In this document: positions 24,155 through 31,469 of the stretch, piece by piece | How the letters are laid out: every line of letters begins with the position of its first letter | How positions within the stretch are numbered: position 1 is the stretch's first letter | Assembly (NCBI RefSeq): GCF_024609215.1 | Contig: NZ_JANIPD030000007.1 | Coordinates: forward strand, 1-37,402 | DNA from: Curtanaerobium respiraculi | Lineage (GTDB): Bacteria > Actinomycetota > Coriobacteriia > Coriobacteriales > Eggerthellaceae | Direction of reading: 5' to 3' | DNA length: 37,402 nt | Position numbers and translations under genes: made by a program | The notes under the pieces: generated by a model | The model's database searches: none | The model's input: the letters and a program-made list of their open reading frames with translations, nothing else | Told to the model about the DNA's origin: nothing

Positions 24155-24835
24155 GTGCGAGAAGGCTCCATATCGCTTTTCTGCGACGAGAGCGGCAATG
24201 TCGGCAAATCGTCGAAGTACTACCTCGTGACCCTCGTCTTCCACGACCAGAGCGACGATATCTCCGGCCACCTCGCCAAGTACGACGCCGTGCTGAAGCA
24301 GTCCGGGATCCAGGACGTCCCGTTCCACATGACGCCGTTGCTGCGCGCCCACAACCAGTACAAGGACCTGGACATCCAGACTAGGAAGCGGATGCTGTCT
24401 AAGTTCTCCATCTTCGCCCAGCACCTGCCCTACGAGTACCACACCTTCTCGTACCGGAAATCGGAGTTCGCGACCGACGACGAGATGTTTGCCCGTATGA
24501 GGCGCGACCTCGTCACGTTCCTGTTCGACCACCTTGGATATCTTCAATCGTTTGACCAGGTAAAACTCTATTACGATGACGGGCAGGACGAATTGAACAG
24601 GGTGCTGCATTCCGCCATCGAGTACGCGATCTCCAAGGAGGCCTACATCTACCGGGATGCACGGCCCCAGGACTACCGTCTTGCCCAGGTTGCGGACTTC
24701 GTGTGCGGCATCGAGCTCACTGAGCTCAAGTACGCTGCCAAGGAGGCAACGGCCACCGACGAAACCTTCTTCGGCGGCAGCACGTCGTTCAAGAAGAACT
24801 TCCTGAAGCAGGTGCGCAAGCATCTGCTCGCGTAA
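24155..24835 (+). CDS. DUF3800 protein (RNase H-like fold)
   Basis: GTG 24155, 6 nt after GGAGG; 226 aa. The N-terminal SISLFCDESGNVGKSSKYYL motif (strand plus DESG), YLVTLVFHDQ, then KLYYDDGQDELNRVLHSAIE and the C-terminal QDYRLAQVADFVCGIELTEL are the DUF3800 pattern. The acidic residues D-E (DESG), D (YYDDG) and D (VADFV) sit where an RNase H-like metal site would be. The family is common on mobile elements and near defence genes; its substrate is unknown. The gene stands alone, pointing away from the transfer operon, and is preceded by a promoter and a terminator-containing leader. Expression is therefore probably switched by attenuation. It converges on the helicase-loader gene with a shared terminator between them. 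Confidence 0.85.
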   Translation: MREGSISLFCDESGNVGKSSKYYLVTLVFHDQSDDISGHLAKYDAVLKQSGIQDVPFHMTPLLRAHNQYKDLDIQTRKRMLSKFSIFAQHLPYEYHTFSYRKSEFATDDEMFARMRRDLVTFLFDHLGYLQSFDQVKLYYDDGQDELNRVLHSAIEYAISKEAYIYRDARPQDYRLAQVADFVCGIELTELKYAAKEATATDETFFGGSTSFKKNFLKQVRKHLLA

Positions 24836-24901
24836 GGCATGACGCCACGTCAGCGCGCGATGCCTGAGTGGAATCTCGAGATCCTGGCCAATAAAAAACA
24901 T

Positions 24902-24950
24902 GCGGCTGAAGGCGCAAGCACCCGCAGCCGCTAAAAGCCGTTTGGCTTTT
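24902..24950. terminator. Bidirectional terminators between DUF3800 and helicase-loader genes
   Basis: GCGGCTG (24902-24908) / CAGCCGC (24925-24931) is followed on the - strand by a T-run (CATGTTTTTTATT) and ends the leftward transcript. AAAAGCC (24933-24939), GTTT, GGCTTTT (24944-24950) serves the rightward transcript. Confidence 0.7.
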
Positions 24951-24960
24951 CACAACACCC

Positions 24961-25767
24961 CTATCCTACCACGCCCTTCCCCCGACGCCGCCGGTCGGCA
25001 TGCTTGAGCACGACGACGTCGCACATCTCGCTGATGCGCGATACGATCGCCTTCGCGCTCTCCGCCTCGCCGCTGCGCGACATGCGGCGCTCGAGGTCGG
25101 GGAGGGAGTACTGCGACGTGAAGATGGTTGGCAGCATGTTCTCGTAGCGACTATTCACAACCTGGAACAGCGTCGTGACCGCCCACTGATTGGCGTTCTC
25201 CTTGCCAAGGTCGTCGATGATGAGCAGGTTCGCGTTGCAGAAGTCGGCTGTGCCACGCGTGGGCTGCCCGTGCTGGTTGCTGTAGATCTGGTCGAGCATC
25301 GTGAGCGAGGTGACGATGAGCACGGAGTAGCCCGACCAGATGAACGACTTGGCGATGGCGCTTGCCTCGTAGGTCTTGCCCGCGCCCACGCCTCCGACGA
25401 GGTAGAGACCCTTGCCGCCCGCATCGGCGAAGCCGTTGATGTAGTCGATGCACGGCTTCTGACTCACCTTGGCGTCGAGGTATTTGCGCCCGATGCCCGC
25501 GCGCCTGCATTTCGTCACGATGGCGCGCCGTGCCGCCTCCTCGCGTGCGCGCTCTTCCTCGGCCTTGATGCGCTCGTGCTCCGCAGCTTGGCCATCGCAG
25601 TCGCACTGGGTGGTGATGAACCACCGGACGACGCCGTCACTCCCGAGCCGCCCGAGCTGCTCCAGGGGCTTGCCGCAGAACGGGCAGGGCTTCTCCTCCT
25701 GTGGCTCGAACGCGAGCCCCTTCTCCTCTGCGTCCTGCATCGTGTAGAGCTTGAAATCGGCTTTCAT
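24961..25767 (-). CDS. DnaC/IstB-type AAA+ helicase loader
   Basis: ATG 25767; 268 aa. An N-terminal Cys cluster (KPCPFCGKPLEQL, then QCDCDG) probably binds zinc. The AAA+ part follows: Walker A in LYLVGGVGAGKTYEASAIAK, Walker B in ANLLIIDDLGKENANQW, sensor region in LPTIFTSQYSLPDLERRMSR and a C-terminal arginine-rich end (ADRRRRGKGVVG). DnaC-like proteins load the replicative helicase at an origin. The gene lies 15 bp after the replication-initiator-like gene in a three-gene operon (HTH, initiator, loader), so the element probably replicates autonomously while excised. It looks complete and is followed by a terminator. Confidence 0.88.
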   Translation of the reverse strand: MKADFKLYTMQDAEEKGLAFEPQEEKPCPFCGKPLEQLGRLGSDGVVRWFITTQCDCDGQAAEHERIKAEEERAREEAARRAIVTKCRRAGIGRKYLDAKVSQKPCIDYINGFADAGGKGLYLVGGVGAGKTYEASAIAKSFIWSGYSVLIVTSLTMLDQIYSNQHGQPTRGTADFCNANLLIIDDLGKENANQWAVTTLFQVVNSRYENMLPTIFTSQYSLPDLERRMSRSGEAESAKAIVSRISEMCDVVVLKHADRRRRGKGVVG

Positions 25768-25782
25768 GTGGTTAGTCCTTTT

Positions 25783-26298
25783 CTATTCGAAGTATTTGTT
25801 ATCGGCCTTTGCTATTGGGTGAACATCCTTCAGGGGAGGCTCTGAAGCTTCTTCAGAGCTGGCGGCATCCGGGCCTGCAGCTTCTGCAGAGGCGCCCCAC
25901 CCCGCCGCTGAACTTCCTTCATGGGGTGGAACTCCTGCATCTGCAGGTTCTTCAGACCTCAGAGGCAAGACGCCAGCTTCTGCGAGCGGCCCGTACGCCG
26001 GCTTGTAGCACTTGCTGCCGATCTCGACGGCCTCGGCGCAACGCGCCGTCTCCTCAATCAGCCCCTTCGCCTTCAGCCGCGCGACCGCATCGAAGACCGC
26101 GCGGTCACTCACGCCGAAGAACGCGGCTGCGCTGTGCTTGCTCTCGAAGTACTCCCGACCCGCCTGGTGGAAGCCGAAGATGCGGGCGTAGACCGCCAAG
26201 TCGGTGCCCTTCAGCCCCAGCTTTTGGCCCATGAAGTCCCAGACCGTGACGAACGAGCGGCCCGAGAGGTCGAATACGGCTTTGGCGGGTCTTGCCAT
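25783..26298 (-). CDS. Replication-initiator-like winged-helix protein with repeat-rich C-terminus
   Basis: ATG 26298; 171 aa. The first 95 residues (FDLSGRSFVTVWDFMGQKLG, LKGTDLAVYARIFGFHQAGR, HSAAAFFGVSDRAVFDAVAR, LKAKGLIEE) form a winged helix like those of DnaD/RepA-N-type plasmid initiators. The last 70 residues are low-complexity (SEEPADAGVPPHEGSSAAGW, ASAEAAGPDAASSEEASEPP) and are encoded by 33-bp iteron-like repeats. The gene sits between an HTH gene (8 bp upstream) and the helicase loader (15 bp downstream), the order expected of a replication module. The initiator role is inferred from fold and neighbours; the family name is not certain. Confidence 0.7.
   Translation of the reverse strand: MARPAKAVFDLSGRSFVTVWDFMGQKLGLKGTDLAVYARIFGFHQAGREYFESKHSAAAFFGVSDRAVFDAVARLKAKGLIEETARCAEAVEIGSKCYKPAYGPLAEAGVLPLRSEEPADAGVPPHEGSSAAGWGASAEAAGPDAASSEEASEPPLKDVHPIAKADNKYFE
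25840..25957. repeat. Four iteron-like repeats, 33-bp period, inside the initiator gene
   Basis: Units at 25840-25858, 25873-25891, 25906-25924 and 25939-25957 share the core CTGMAG-CTT-CTKCAG, with increasing divergence. Unit 1 is a perfect palindrome, GCTCTGAAG-CTT-CTTCAGAGC (25839-25859). A fifth degenerate unit may lie near 25970-25985. The spacing is three DNA turns and 11 codons. Confidence 0.6.
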
Positions 26299-26306
26299 CT
26301 CCCGTC

Positions 26307-26561
26307 CTAGAGGTTCTCGTCAACGGCGCAGCACTCGAGCAAGTCCTCGATGTTCTTGCGCGTGAAGCGCAGGGACTGTCCGATGCGGACGCCGCAGAGC
26401 GCGCCGTCCTTGATGAGGCGGTAGACCGTCGTGTTGCTAACCTGCAGATACTTCGCCACCTCGGAGATGGTGAAGAGCGGCGGCATGCACTCGAACTTTC
26501 CATGTCCGCGGTCCTCGATGGCCTGCGCCATCGCTTCCTCGATTTCCTTGTTATCCCGCAT
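26307..26561 (-). CDS. Excisionase-type HTH protein (paralogue of the 587-808 gene)
   Basis: ATG 26561 with AAGGT 7 nt upstream; ATG 26567 is also possible. 84 aa. After a short charged N-terminus (RDNKEIEEAMAQAIEDRGHG) the core PLFTISEVAKYLQVSNTTVY, RLIKDGALCGVRIGQSLRFT, RKNIEDLLECCAVDE is an HTH_17/excisionase domain with 43 of 58 residues identical to the HTH protein upstream of parA. It is the first gene of the HTH-initiator-loader operon, so it may control replication genes, act as a directionality factor, or both. The two paralogues may bind overlapping sites. Confidence 0.82.
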   Translation of the reverse strand: MRDNKEIEEAMAQAIEDRGHGKFECMPPLFTISEVAKYLQVSNTTVYRLIKDGALCGVRIGQSLRFTRKNIEDLLECCAVDENL

Positions 26562-26671
26562 TCGCATACCTTGCTTTCTGCTGACGCCCGCTGCACGGCC
26601 GTGGCGGCAGGCTGTTCGATTTGTCGTGTGCACGGCGCCATTTAATCGGTTTGATTCGCCGTGCAAGCCGA

Positions 26672-26693
26672 AGGGCACCCTTTCAGGTGCCCT
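26672..26693. terminator. Hairpin overlapping direct repeat B
   Basis: AGGGCACC (26672-26679) pairs with GGTGCCCT (26686-26693) around a short loop. The stem overlaps the 5' part of the 36-bp repeat and lies between two HTH genes, without a clear U-tract. Confidence 0.35.
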
Positions 26694-26717
26694 AGGGGGT
26701 CTGTAAGTCGGAACTAT
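26682..26717. repeat. 36-bp direct repeat, copy B
   Basis: Begins TTCAGGTGCCCTAGGGGGTC; differs from copy A (23929-23964) at three positions. It ends 4 bp before the stop codon of the HTH gene at 26722 and lies about 120 bp upstream of the replication operon start. Confidence 0.7.
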
Positions 26718-26721
26718 TTGA

Positions 26722-27039
26722 TCAGGCTTCGGGATAGCTCTCCTCCGGCAGGACGGTGAAGCCGCGCAGCCATTCGATGAGCTCGTCCCGGAGCACGAAC
26801 GACCCGCGCCCGCCGTTCGGCCACCTGCGAAGCGGCAGCGGATTGCGCGGTCTCTCCGCATAGGCGTAGACGCGCTTCTTGCTGATATGGAGCAACCGGG
26901 CGACCTCGTTAGGGGAGTAGGCGTCCTGGGGCAGAACCGGCTGCTGCACGAGCCGCATGACGAAGAGCGCGTTTCCGGAGCTCTCGCCCTCGACCTTCAT
27001 GTCGGGAATTTTGATGGTGGGTTCTCTCGCGTCACTCAT
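26722..27039 (-). CDS. Excisionase-like HTH protein
   Basis: ATG 27039; 105 aa. Residues 40-95 (DAYSPNEVARLLHISKKRVY, AYAERPRNPLPLRRWPNGGR, GSFVLRDELIEWLRGF) form a MerR-like HTH with a following wing, as in Tn916-type excisionases and HTH_17 proteins. The N-terminal 35 residues (IKIPDMKVEGESSGNALFVM) are not recognised. It differs clearly from the two close paralogues elsewhere in the window but resembles the next gene (27117-27389) in its NPLPLRRW/DPLPFRCF element. A role in excision control or regulation is likely. No strong ribosome-binding site is seen. Confidence 0.75.
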   Translation of the reverse strand: MSDAREPTIKIPDMKVEGESSGNALFVMRLVQQPVLPQDAYSPNEVARLLHISKKRVYAYAERPRNPLPLRRWPNGGRGSFVLRDELIEWLRGFTVLPEESYPEA

Positions 27040-27116
27040 GCTGCCTACTTCGTGCAGTGTGTGGGAATCGACGAGGAACGTCGTCGCTTTTATTTTGCAC
27101 GCAAGGAGCAGTGGCG

Positions 27117-27389
27117 TCAGGCATCATCGTCGTGATCCTTACCGTCACTGAACCTGAACATGACCAAGATGGTATTGCGCTTCACCCACCCCGCTAACTC
27201 GGGTCTGCTTATGAACATCCCGCGCTTGGAGTTCTCGAAACATCGGAAGGGCAGAGGGTCGTTCCTTCTCCTCGCAAGGCTGCGCACCTTCCCTTCGCTC
27301 GTAAGGAGCAGGGTGGCCACATCTTTCACGGTGTAGAAATCCTTTTGTGGTACATGGGGTCTGTCATCGCATCTCAACGTCTTTGCCAT
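27117..27389 (-). CDS. Small HTH protein, excisionase-like
   Basis: ATG 27389 with GAAGGAG about 10 nt upstream; 90 aa. KDFYTVKDVATLLLTSEGKV, RSLARRRNDPLPFRCFENSK, RGMFISRPELAGWVKRNTIL reads as an HTH plus wing of the HTH_17 group, with an acidic end (GKDHDDDA). It has the same overall layout as the gene at 26722-27039, suggesting an old duplication. The two genes are 77 bp apart and may be co-transcribed. An integrase would often be encoded next to such proteins, but none is seen in the next 600 bp. Confidence 0.72.
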   Translation of the reverse strand: MAKTLRCDDRPHVPQKDFYTVKDVATLLLTSEGKVRSLARRRNDPLPFRCFENSKRGMFISRPELAGWVKRNTILVMFRFSDGKDHDDDA

Positions 27390-27965
27390 CGGTTCGCCAC
27401 TCCTTCATCTCGCAATTTGACACGCGGGATGAGCCGGGGCTTGGTACATTCTCTGAGAGACTCTCGGTCCGCAGACCTTCAGCAGTTCGAGTGGCGGGCT
27501 TGACGTAACGCCGTCGCTTAGGAATCGGGCGCACATCGACTTGCATCGTGGTGGGTCCCAGCCGATAGGGTCCCGTCGCGGATCACGTGCAGCCCCCACG
27601 TATGCAAGGCAAAATTCCATTAGCCCTCCAATGATCGCCATCGCTCGAATAACAGGCACGTCGGCATCCAAGCCAGCCTATGCTTCTCGCTCTGTTCATA
27701 CGACAGACGACGAGTTATTGAGCTTCAGAGAGGGCGTATCCCTTCGCCAAGCGTCGCTAAGGAGCATGTCCCACATTTCTCCATCAAGGACTGAGGCTTA
27801 GGGCGCGGCAGTGCAGGTCGCAATATCTCAGAACTCGGATCACGTTCGGTATCGGCCTCAGACAGGTGGTCTTCAAGAGAAGGCACAGGGCCCACCGCGC
27901 GCCTGCAGCGGTAGGCCCTGTGCCTTTTTCATGCCCGGCGGGCGCATCTGTTTGCGGGCTTCCCC
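27390..27965. other. Gene-poor junction between replication region and transport cargo
   Basis: Only weak overlapping ORFs on the - strand (27364-27546 and 27405-27671), neither with a good start or known family. Composition is less GC-rich. This may be decayed sequence at the cargo boundary. A strong terminator occupies 27880-27929. Confidence 0.4.
27880..27929 (+). terminator. Intrinsic terminator
   Basis: AAGGCACAGGGCC (27880-27892) and GGCCCTGTGCCTT (27914-27926) form a perfect 13-bp stem, followed on the + strand by TTTTT. On the - strand the stem lies 37 bp after the last transporter gene and could end that operon as well. Confidence 0.75.
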
Positions 27966-29714
27966 CTATCGTCCGAGCCAGCTCGCGTTCTTTCCCTGTA
28001 CCTCGACCATGTCTCGGTAGATGCCCGCAGCTGCTGTGAGTTCTCCGTGGGTGCCGCCCTGCGTGATGCGTCCCCCGTCGATCACCAGAATCCGGTCCGC
28101 GCTCCTGATGGTATTCAGGCGATGGGCGATCACAAGCAGGGTCTTGCCTGCACACAGCTCGCCTATCGCCTGCTGGATGGCGCCCTCATTGTCGACATCG
28201 ACGCTGGCGGTGGCCTCGTCGAGGATGACGATGGGTGCGTCCTTCAGGATGCAGCGTGCGATGGAAATACGCTGGCGTTCGCCTCCCGAAAGAGTGGCGC
28301 CGCCCTCGCCGACGACGGTATCGTAGCCGTCGGGCAGCCTGTTTATGAACTCGTGGCAGCATGCCTTGCGGGCTGCGGCCTCCACCTCCTCGCGCGTGGC
28401 GTCGGGGCGCCCCATCAAGATGTTGTTGTAGACGGTGTCCTGGAACAGGTAGACTTGCTGGAACACCATGCTGATGTTGTCCATGAGCTCTGCAAGCGGC
28501 ACATCGCGCACGTCCAGGCCGCGTACCAGCACCGATCCCCCACTCGTGTCCCAAAAGCGCGCCAGCAAGTTCGCCATCGTGCTCTTGCCGCTTCCGGAGC
28601 GGCCGACTAGCGCGTACATGGTGCCGGGGTTCTGCGCGAAACTCACGTCGTGGAGCACCTCGTTGTCGCCATAGGAAAAACTCACGTTCTTGAATTCGAT
28701 TTCCGGCGTTCCCCCTGCCGACTCGCTCGGCAGATGCTGTGCCCCCTCGTCCGGCAGCTCAGCTTGCCTCATGACGTCTTCGATGCGATCGAGGCAGCTG
28801 TTCATAACCGTGAGGCGTGTCGTATCGCTGTTAAGTGCCTTGATGGGCGCGAACACGTCGAAGACGAAGAGCATGAGGCCGACCGCAAACGGCCCCGCCA
28901 TCAAGCCTGCGTCCTGAAGGGCGATCGCCGCGACGAGAATTGCAACGGCGCCGATCGCATACAGCAGGTACAGAAGGCGCTCCCACGTCGTCTGATGGTG
29001 CTCGAATGCGATGTTCTCCTCGCAGGAGCGGTCGAAGTTTTTTCTGAGCTCGGCAGACTGCGCGCCCAGGAGGTTGTATGCCTTGATGATGGGCATGCCC
29101 TCGAGGTAGTCGATGACTGAGTTCGTGAGCTTCTCGCTCTGCTCTTGGCGCGTCGCGCTGTCAGCTAGGGCGCTTGTCCGTGCATGCCTTGCCATGGCAA
29201 TGATCGCCAGAAGGATCACGAGTGCGAGCAGGGCAAGCCAGGGGCTCACCCATGCGAGCATGATGAGCATGATTGCCTGGGTGAACATGTAGCCCATGAG
29301 GTCGGCGATGGCGGTGGTCACGGTTTCCTCGATGAAGACCATGTCGGTCGATAGCACCGAGCTGATCTTGCCGATGGTGCCTTCGGTGAAGTAGCCCATG
29401 GGCATGCGGCGCAGATGCGCACCCAGCTCCATGCGCTTGTCCGCCATGATCAGGTAGCCGGCGCTTGCCTGCAAGCGGTCGGACGCGTAGGCGCAAAGCG
29501 CCTGCAACGCCAGGCACACCGCCATGGCTACCCCTAAGTTTATGCAGAGCTGCACATCTGTGGTGCCTTCGTAGAAGCCGATGAGGCTAAAGAAAGCGAG
29601 GGCGATGGGCGCCTTGGAAAGCAGCGAGCGTAGGAAGGAGAACACGAACGCAACTTTGACGCGTCCGCCATAGGCGCTCGCGAGCCTGAAGAAACGGCGA
29701 ATCAGCTTAATCAT
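27966..29714 (-). CDS. ABC half-transporter, permease plus ATPase (second of pair)
   Basis: ATG 29714 overlaps the end of the preceding half-transporter by 8 bp, with GGAGG upstream; 582 aa. The N-terminal six-helix exporter-fold domain (AFFSLIGFYEGTTDVQLCIN, MLIMLAWVSPWLALLALVIL) is fused to a nucleotide-binding domain. That domain has Walker A in YALVGRSGSGKSTMANLLAR, signature TLSGGERQRISIARC, Walker B in IVILDEATASVD and the H-loop in TLLVIAHRLNTIRS. The exporter-fold pair next to ECF genes resembles YbtP/YbtQ and IrtA/IrtB, which despite their fold import iron-siderophores. The substrate here is unknown. It is the last gene of the cargo operon. Confidence 0.88.
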   Translation of the reverse strand: MIKLIRRFFRLASAYGGRVKVAFVFSFLRSLLSKAPIALAFFSLIGFYEGTTDVQLCINLGVAMAVCLALQALCAYASDRLQASAGYLIMADKRMELGAHLRRMPMGYFTEGTIGKISSVLSTDMVFIEETVTTAIADLMGYMFTQAIMLIMLAWVSPWLALLALVILLAIIAMARHARTSALADSATRQEQSEKLTNSVIDYLEGMPIIKAYNLLGAQSAELRKNFDRSCEENIAFEHHQTTWERLLYLLYAIGAVAILVAAIALQDAGLMAGPFAVGLMLFVFDVFAPIKALNSDTTRLTVMNSCLDRIEDVMRQAELPDEGAQHLPSESAGGTPEIEFKNVSFSYGDNEVLHDVSFAQNPGTMYALVGRSGSGKSTMANLLARFWDTSGGSVLVRGLDVRDVPLAELMDNISMVFQQVYLFQDTVYNNILMGRPDATREEVEAAARKACCHEFINRLPDGYDTVVGEGGATLSGGERQRISIARCILKDAPIVILDEATASVDVDNEGAIQQAIGELCAGKTLLVIAHRLNTIRSADRILVIDGGRITQGGTHGELTAAAGIYRDMVEVQGKNASWLGR

Positions 29715-31461
29715 GGTTCTCCTCCCCGCGTCTTGTGGACACATGCCATGCCGAGCTGGAACATGATACCTTCCAAAGCGATTGGTATCTCTCGCAGCGG
29801 TCCAGCAGCTCCTCATGGGTACCGCTGTCCACTATCTGGCCAGCGTCCATCACGCAGATCTTGTCGGCACCGACGATGGTCTGCAGGCGGTGCGCGATGA
29901 CGACAACCGTTTTCCCCTCGATGACCGAGGCGATGGCGCGTCCCATGCGCTCTTCGTTCTCTGGATCCATGAAGGCGGTCGCCTCGTCGAGCACCACGAC
30001 AGGCGCGTCTTTCAGAAGGGCCCGCGCAAGCGAGACGCGTTGACGTTGGCCGCCCGAGAGGAGCTTTCCTGAATCTCCCGCATTCGCGTCCAGACCGCCT
30101 GGCACCCTCGTTAAGAATTCGTCACATTGGGCGCGACGGGCGGCTTCTTCCACTTCCTCGTCAGCCGCATCGGGCCTTCCCATGCGGATGTTCTCGCGCA
30201 GGCTCGTGTTGAAGAGGAACTGCTCCTGGCTCACATAGCTGATCTGCGCGTTCAGCGCTTCGAGGCTCATGTCGCACAGGTCCTGCCCGCCCAGCCTGAT
30301 GGCGCCACCGTTGACGTCGTAGTAGTGAACGAGCAGGCGCGCCAGCGTGGACTTGCCGCTTCCCGATTCACCTACCAGTGCAACCGTGCTGCCCTCGGCA
30401 ATGTCAAGGCTCACGCCGTGGAGCACCTCCTCATCGACATAAGAAAAGTGCACGTTGTCAAAGCGGATGCTGTGGCCGTTCCCAGAGAAGGGCGCATTTG
30501 TCTGCTTGAGGGGCTCTGCATCGATGGCGGACTCAAGCGCCTCAATCTTGTGGTTAATCTGCGGCATGACGGATATGAAACTCATCGCGCGCATGAGCGG
30601 CGCACCGATTCCGAATCCCAGGCACAGCACCAGCACAAGGTCGGGCAGCGTTGAGAACCCTTGGAGCACGAGCCAAGAGCCCACGGGCAGGGTGACCATC
30701 GCCACACACGGCAGGATCGACCCATAGAGCGCCATCCATGGCCAGCTCGCGCGGTACCAGTCGATTGTGAGGTCGCGGTAGGAGCGGATGTCGTCCTCGA
30801 AGCGGCGGTAGCTCTCGCCGTCGCGATTAAAGACCTTCACCACCTCCATGCCGTTCACGTACTCGATGATGGTGGCGTTCATCTTCTGGGCGCTGCCGTA
30901 GTAGGCTCCCATGCGGCTCATGCCCACCTTGTACATGATGGAGCTGCACAGGATTCCCAAAGGGAGCGAGCACAGGCCCAGCAGGGCGAGCTTCCAGTCC
31001 ACGAAGAACATGGCCGCGTAAACCACTATCGGTACGAGCAGGTTGGCGAGACCTTCGGGCAGGGCATGGGCAAGCAGGAGCTCGATGCTGTCGACGTCAT
31101 CGACGAAGAGTTTCTTGAGCGCACCCGTGCCCTTGTCCTGGATGGTGCCCAGCGGCTGGCGCTCCAGCTTGGACTGCATGGCACAGCGCAGGTTGCGCAG
31201 GATGTGGAAGGCGGCGTCGTGCGAGATGCTCAGCCCCCGCACGTAGAGAAGCGCATGGAAGATACCGCAGATGAGGATGGCGAGCACCCAGGGAAGCGCT
31301 GCGGCGACGCTCAGGGGCTCATGCCCCAGCAGAGGACGAATGATCTGGAACAGAAACGCGTACTGCGCAACATAGGCGATGAGCGCGACGAGCATCGCTC
31401 CCATCGCCGCGTAGGTGCGGCTTTTATACGGGCCTGCATAGGCGAATACGTTTTTGAACAT
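29707..31461 (-). CDS. ABC half-transporter, permease plus ATPase (first of pair)
   Basis: ATG 31461 (MFKNVFAYAGPYKSRTYAAM) is taken as start; TTG 31473 is possible but too close to AAGGAG. 584 aa. The six-helix membrane domain (AALPWVLAILICGIFHALLY, GLANLLVPIVVYAAMFFVDW) precedes an ATPase domain with Walker A in VALVGESGSGKSTLARLLVH, signature LLSGGQRQRVSLARA, Walker B in VVVLDEATAFMD and H-loop in VVVIAHRLQTIVG. Both ATP sites appear complete. It probably forms a heterodimer with the next gene product. The relationship to YbtPQ/IrtAB-type importers is suggested by architecture and context, not proven. Confidence 0.88.
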   Translation of the reverse strand: MFKNVFAYAGPYKSRTYAAMGAMLVALIAYVAQYAFLFQIIRPLLGHEPLSVAAALPWVLAILICGIFHALLYVRGLSISHDAAFHILRNLRCAMQSKLERQPLGTIQDKGTGALKKLFVDDVDSIELLLAHALPEGLANLLVPIVVYAAMFFVDWKLALLGLCSLPLGILCSSIMYKVGMSRMGAYYGSAQKMNATIIEYVNGMEVVKVFNRDGESYRRFEDDIRSYRDLTIDWYRASWPWMALYGSILPCVAMVTLPVGSWLVLQGFSTLPDLVLVLCLGFGIGAPLMRAMSFISVMPQINHKIEALESAIDAEPLKQTNAPFSGNGHSIRFDNVHFSYVDEEVLHGVSLDIAEGSTVALVGESGSGKSTLARLLVHYYDVNGGAIRLGGQDLCDMSLEALNAQISYVSQEQFLFNTSLRENIRMGRPDAADEEVEEAARRAQCDEFLTRVPGGLDANAGDSGKLLSGGQRQRVSLARALLKDAPVVVLDEATAFMDPENEERMGRAIASVIEGKTVVVIAHRLQTIVGADKICVMDAGQIVDSGTHEELLDRCERYQSLWKVSCSSSAWHVSTRRGEENHD

Positions 31462-31469
31462 GGCTGATT

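Noticed and set aside
25840-25957. CRISPR-like array
   Set aside because: Units are only about 19 bp, divergent, lie within a coding region and have no unique spacers of CRISPR length; iteron or peptide repeat fits better.
27405-27671. - strand ORF with hydrophobic N-terminus (VIRAMAIIGGLMEFCLAYVG)
   Set aside because: No ribosome-binding site, no family, and it overlaps another open frame; possibly a remnant but not supportable as a gene.
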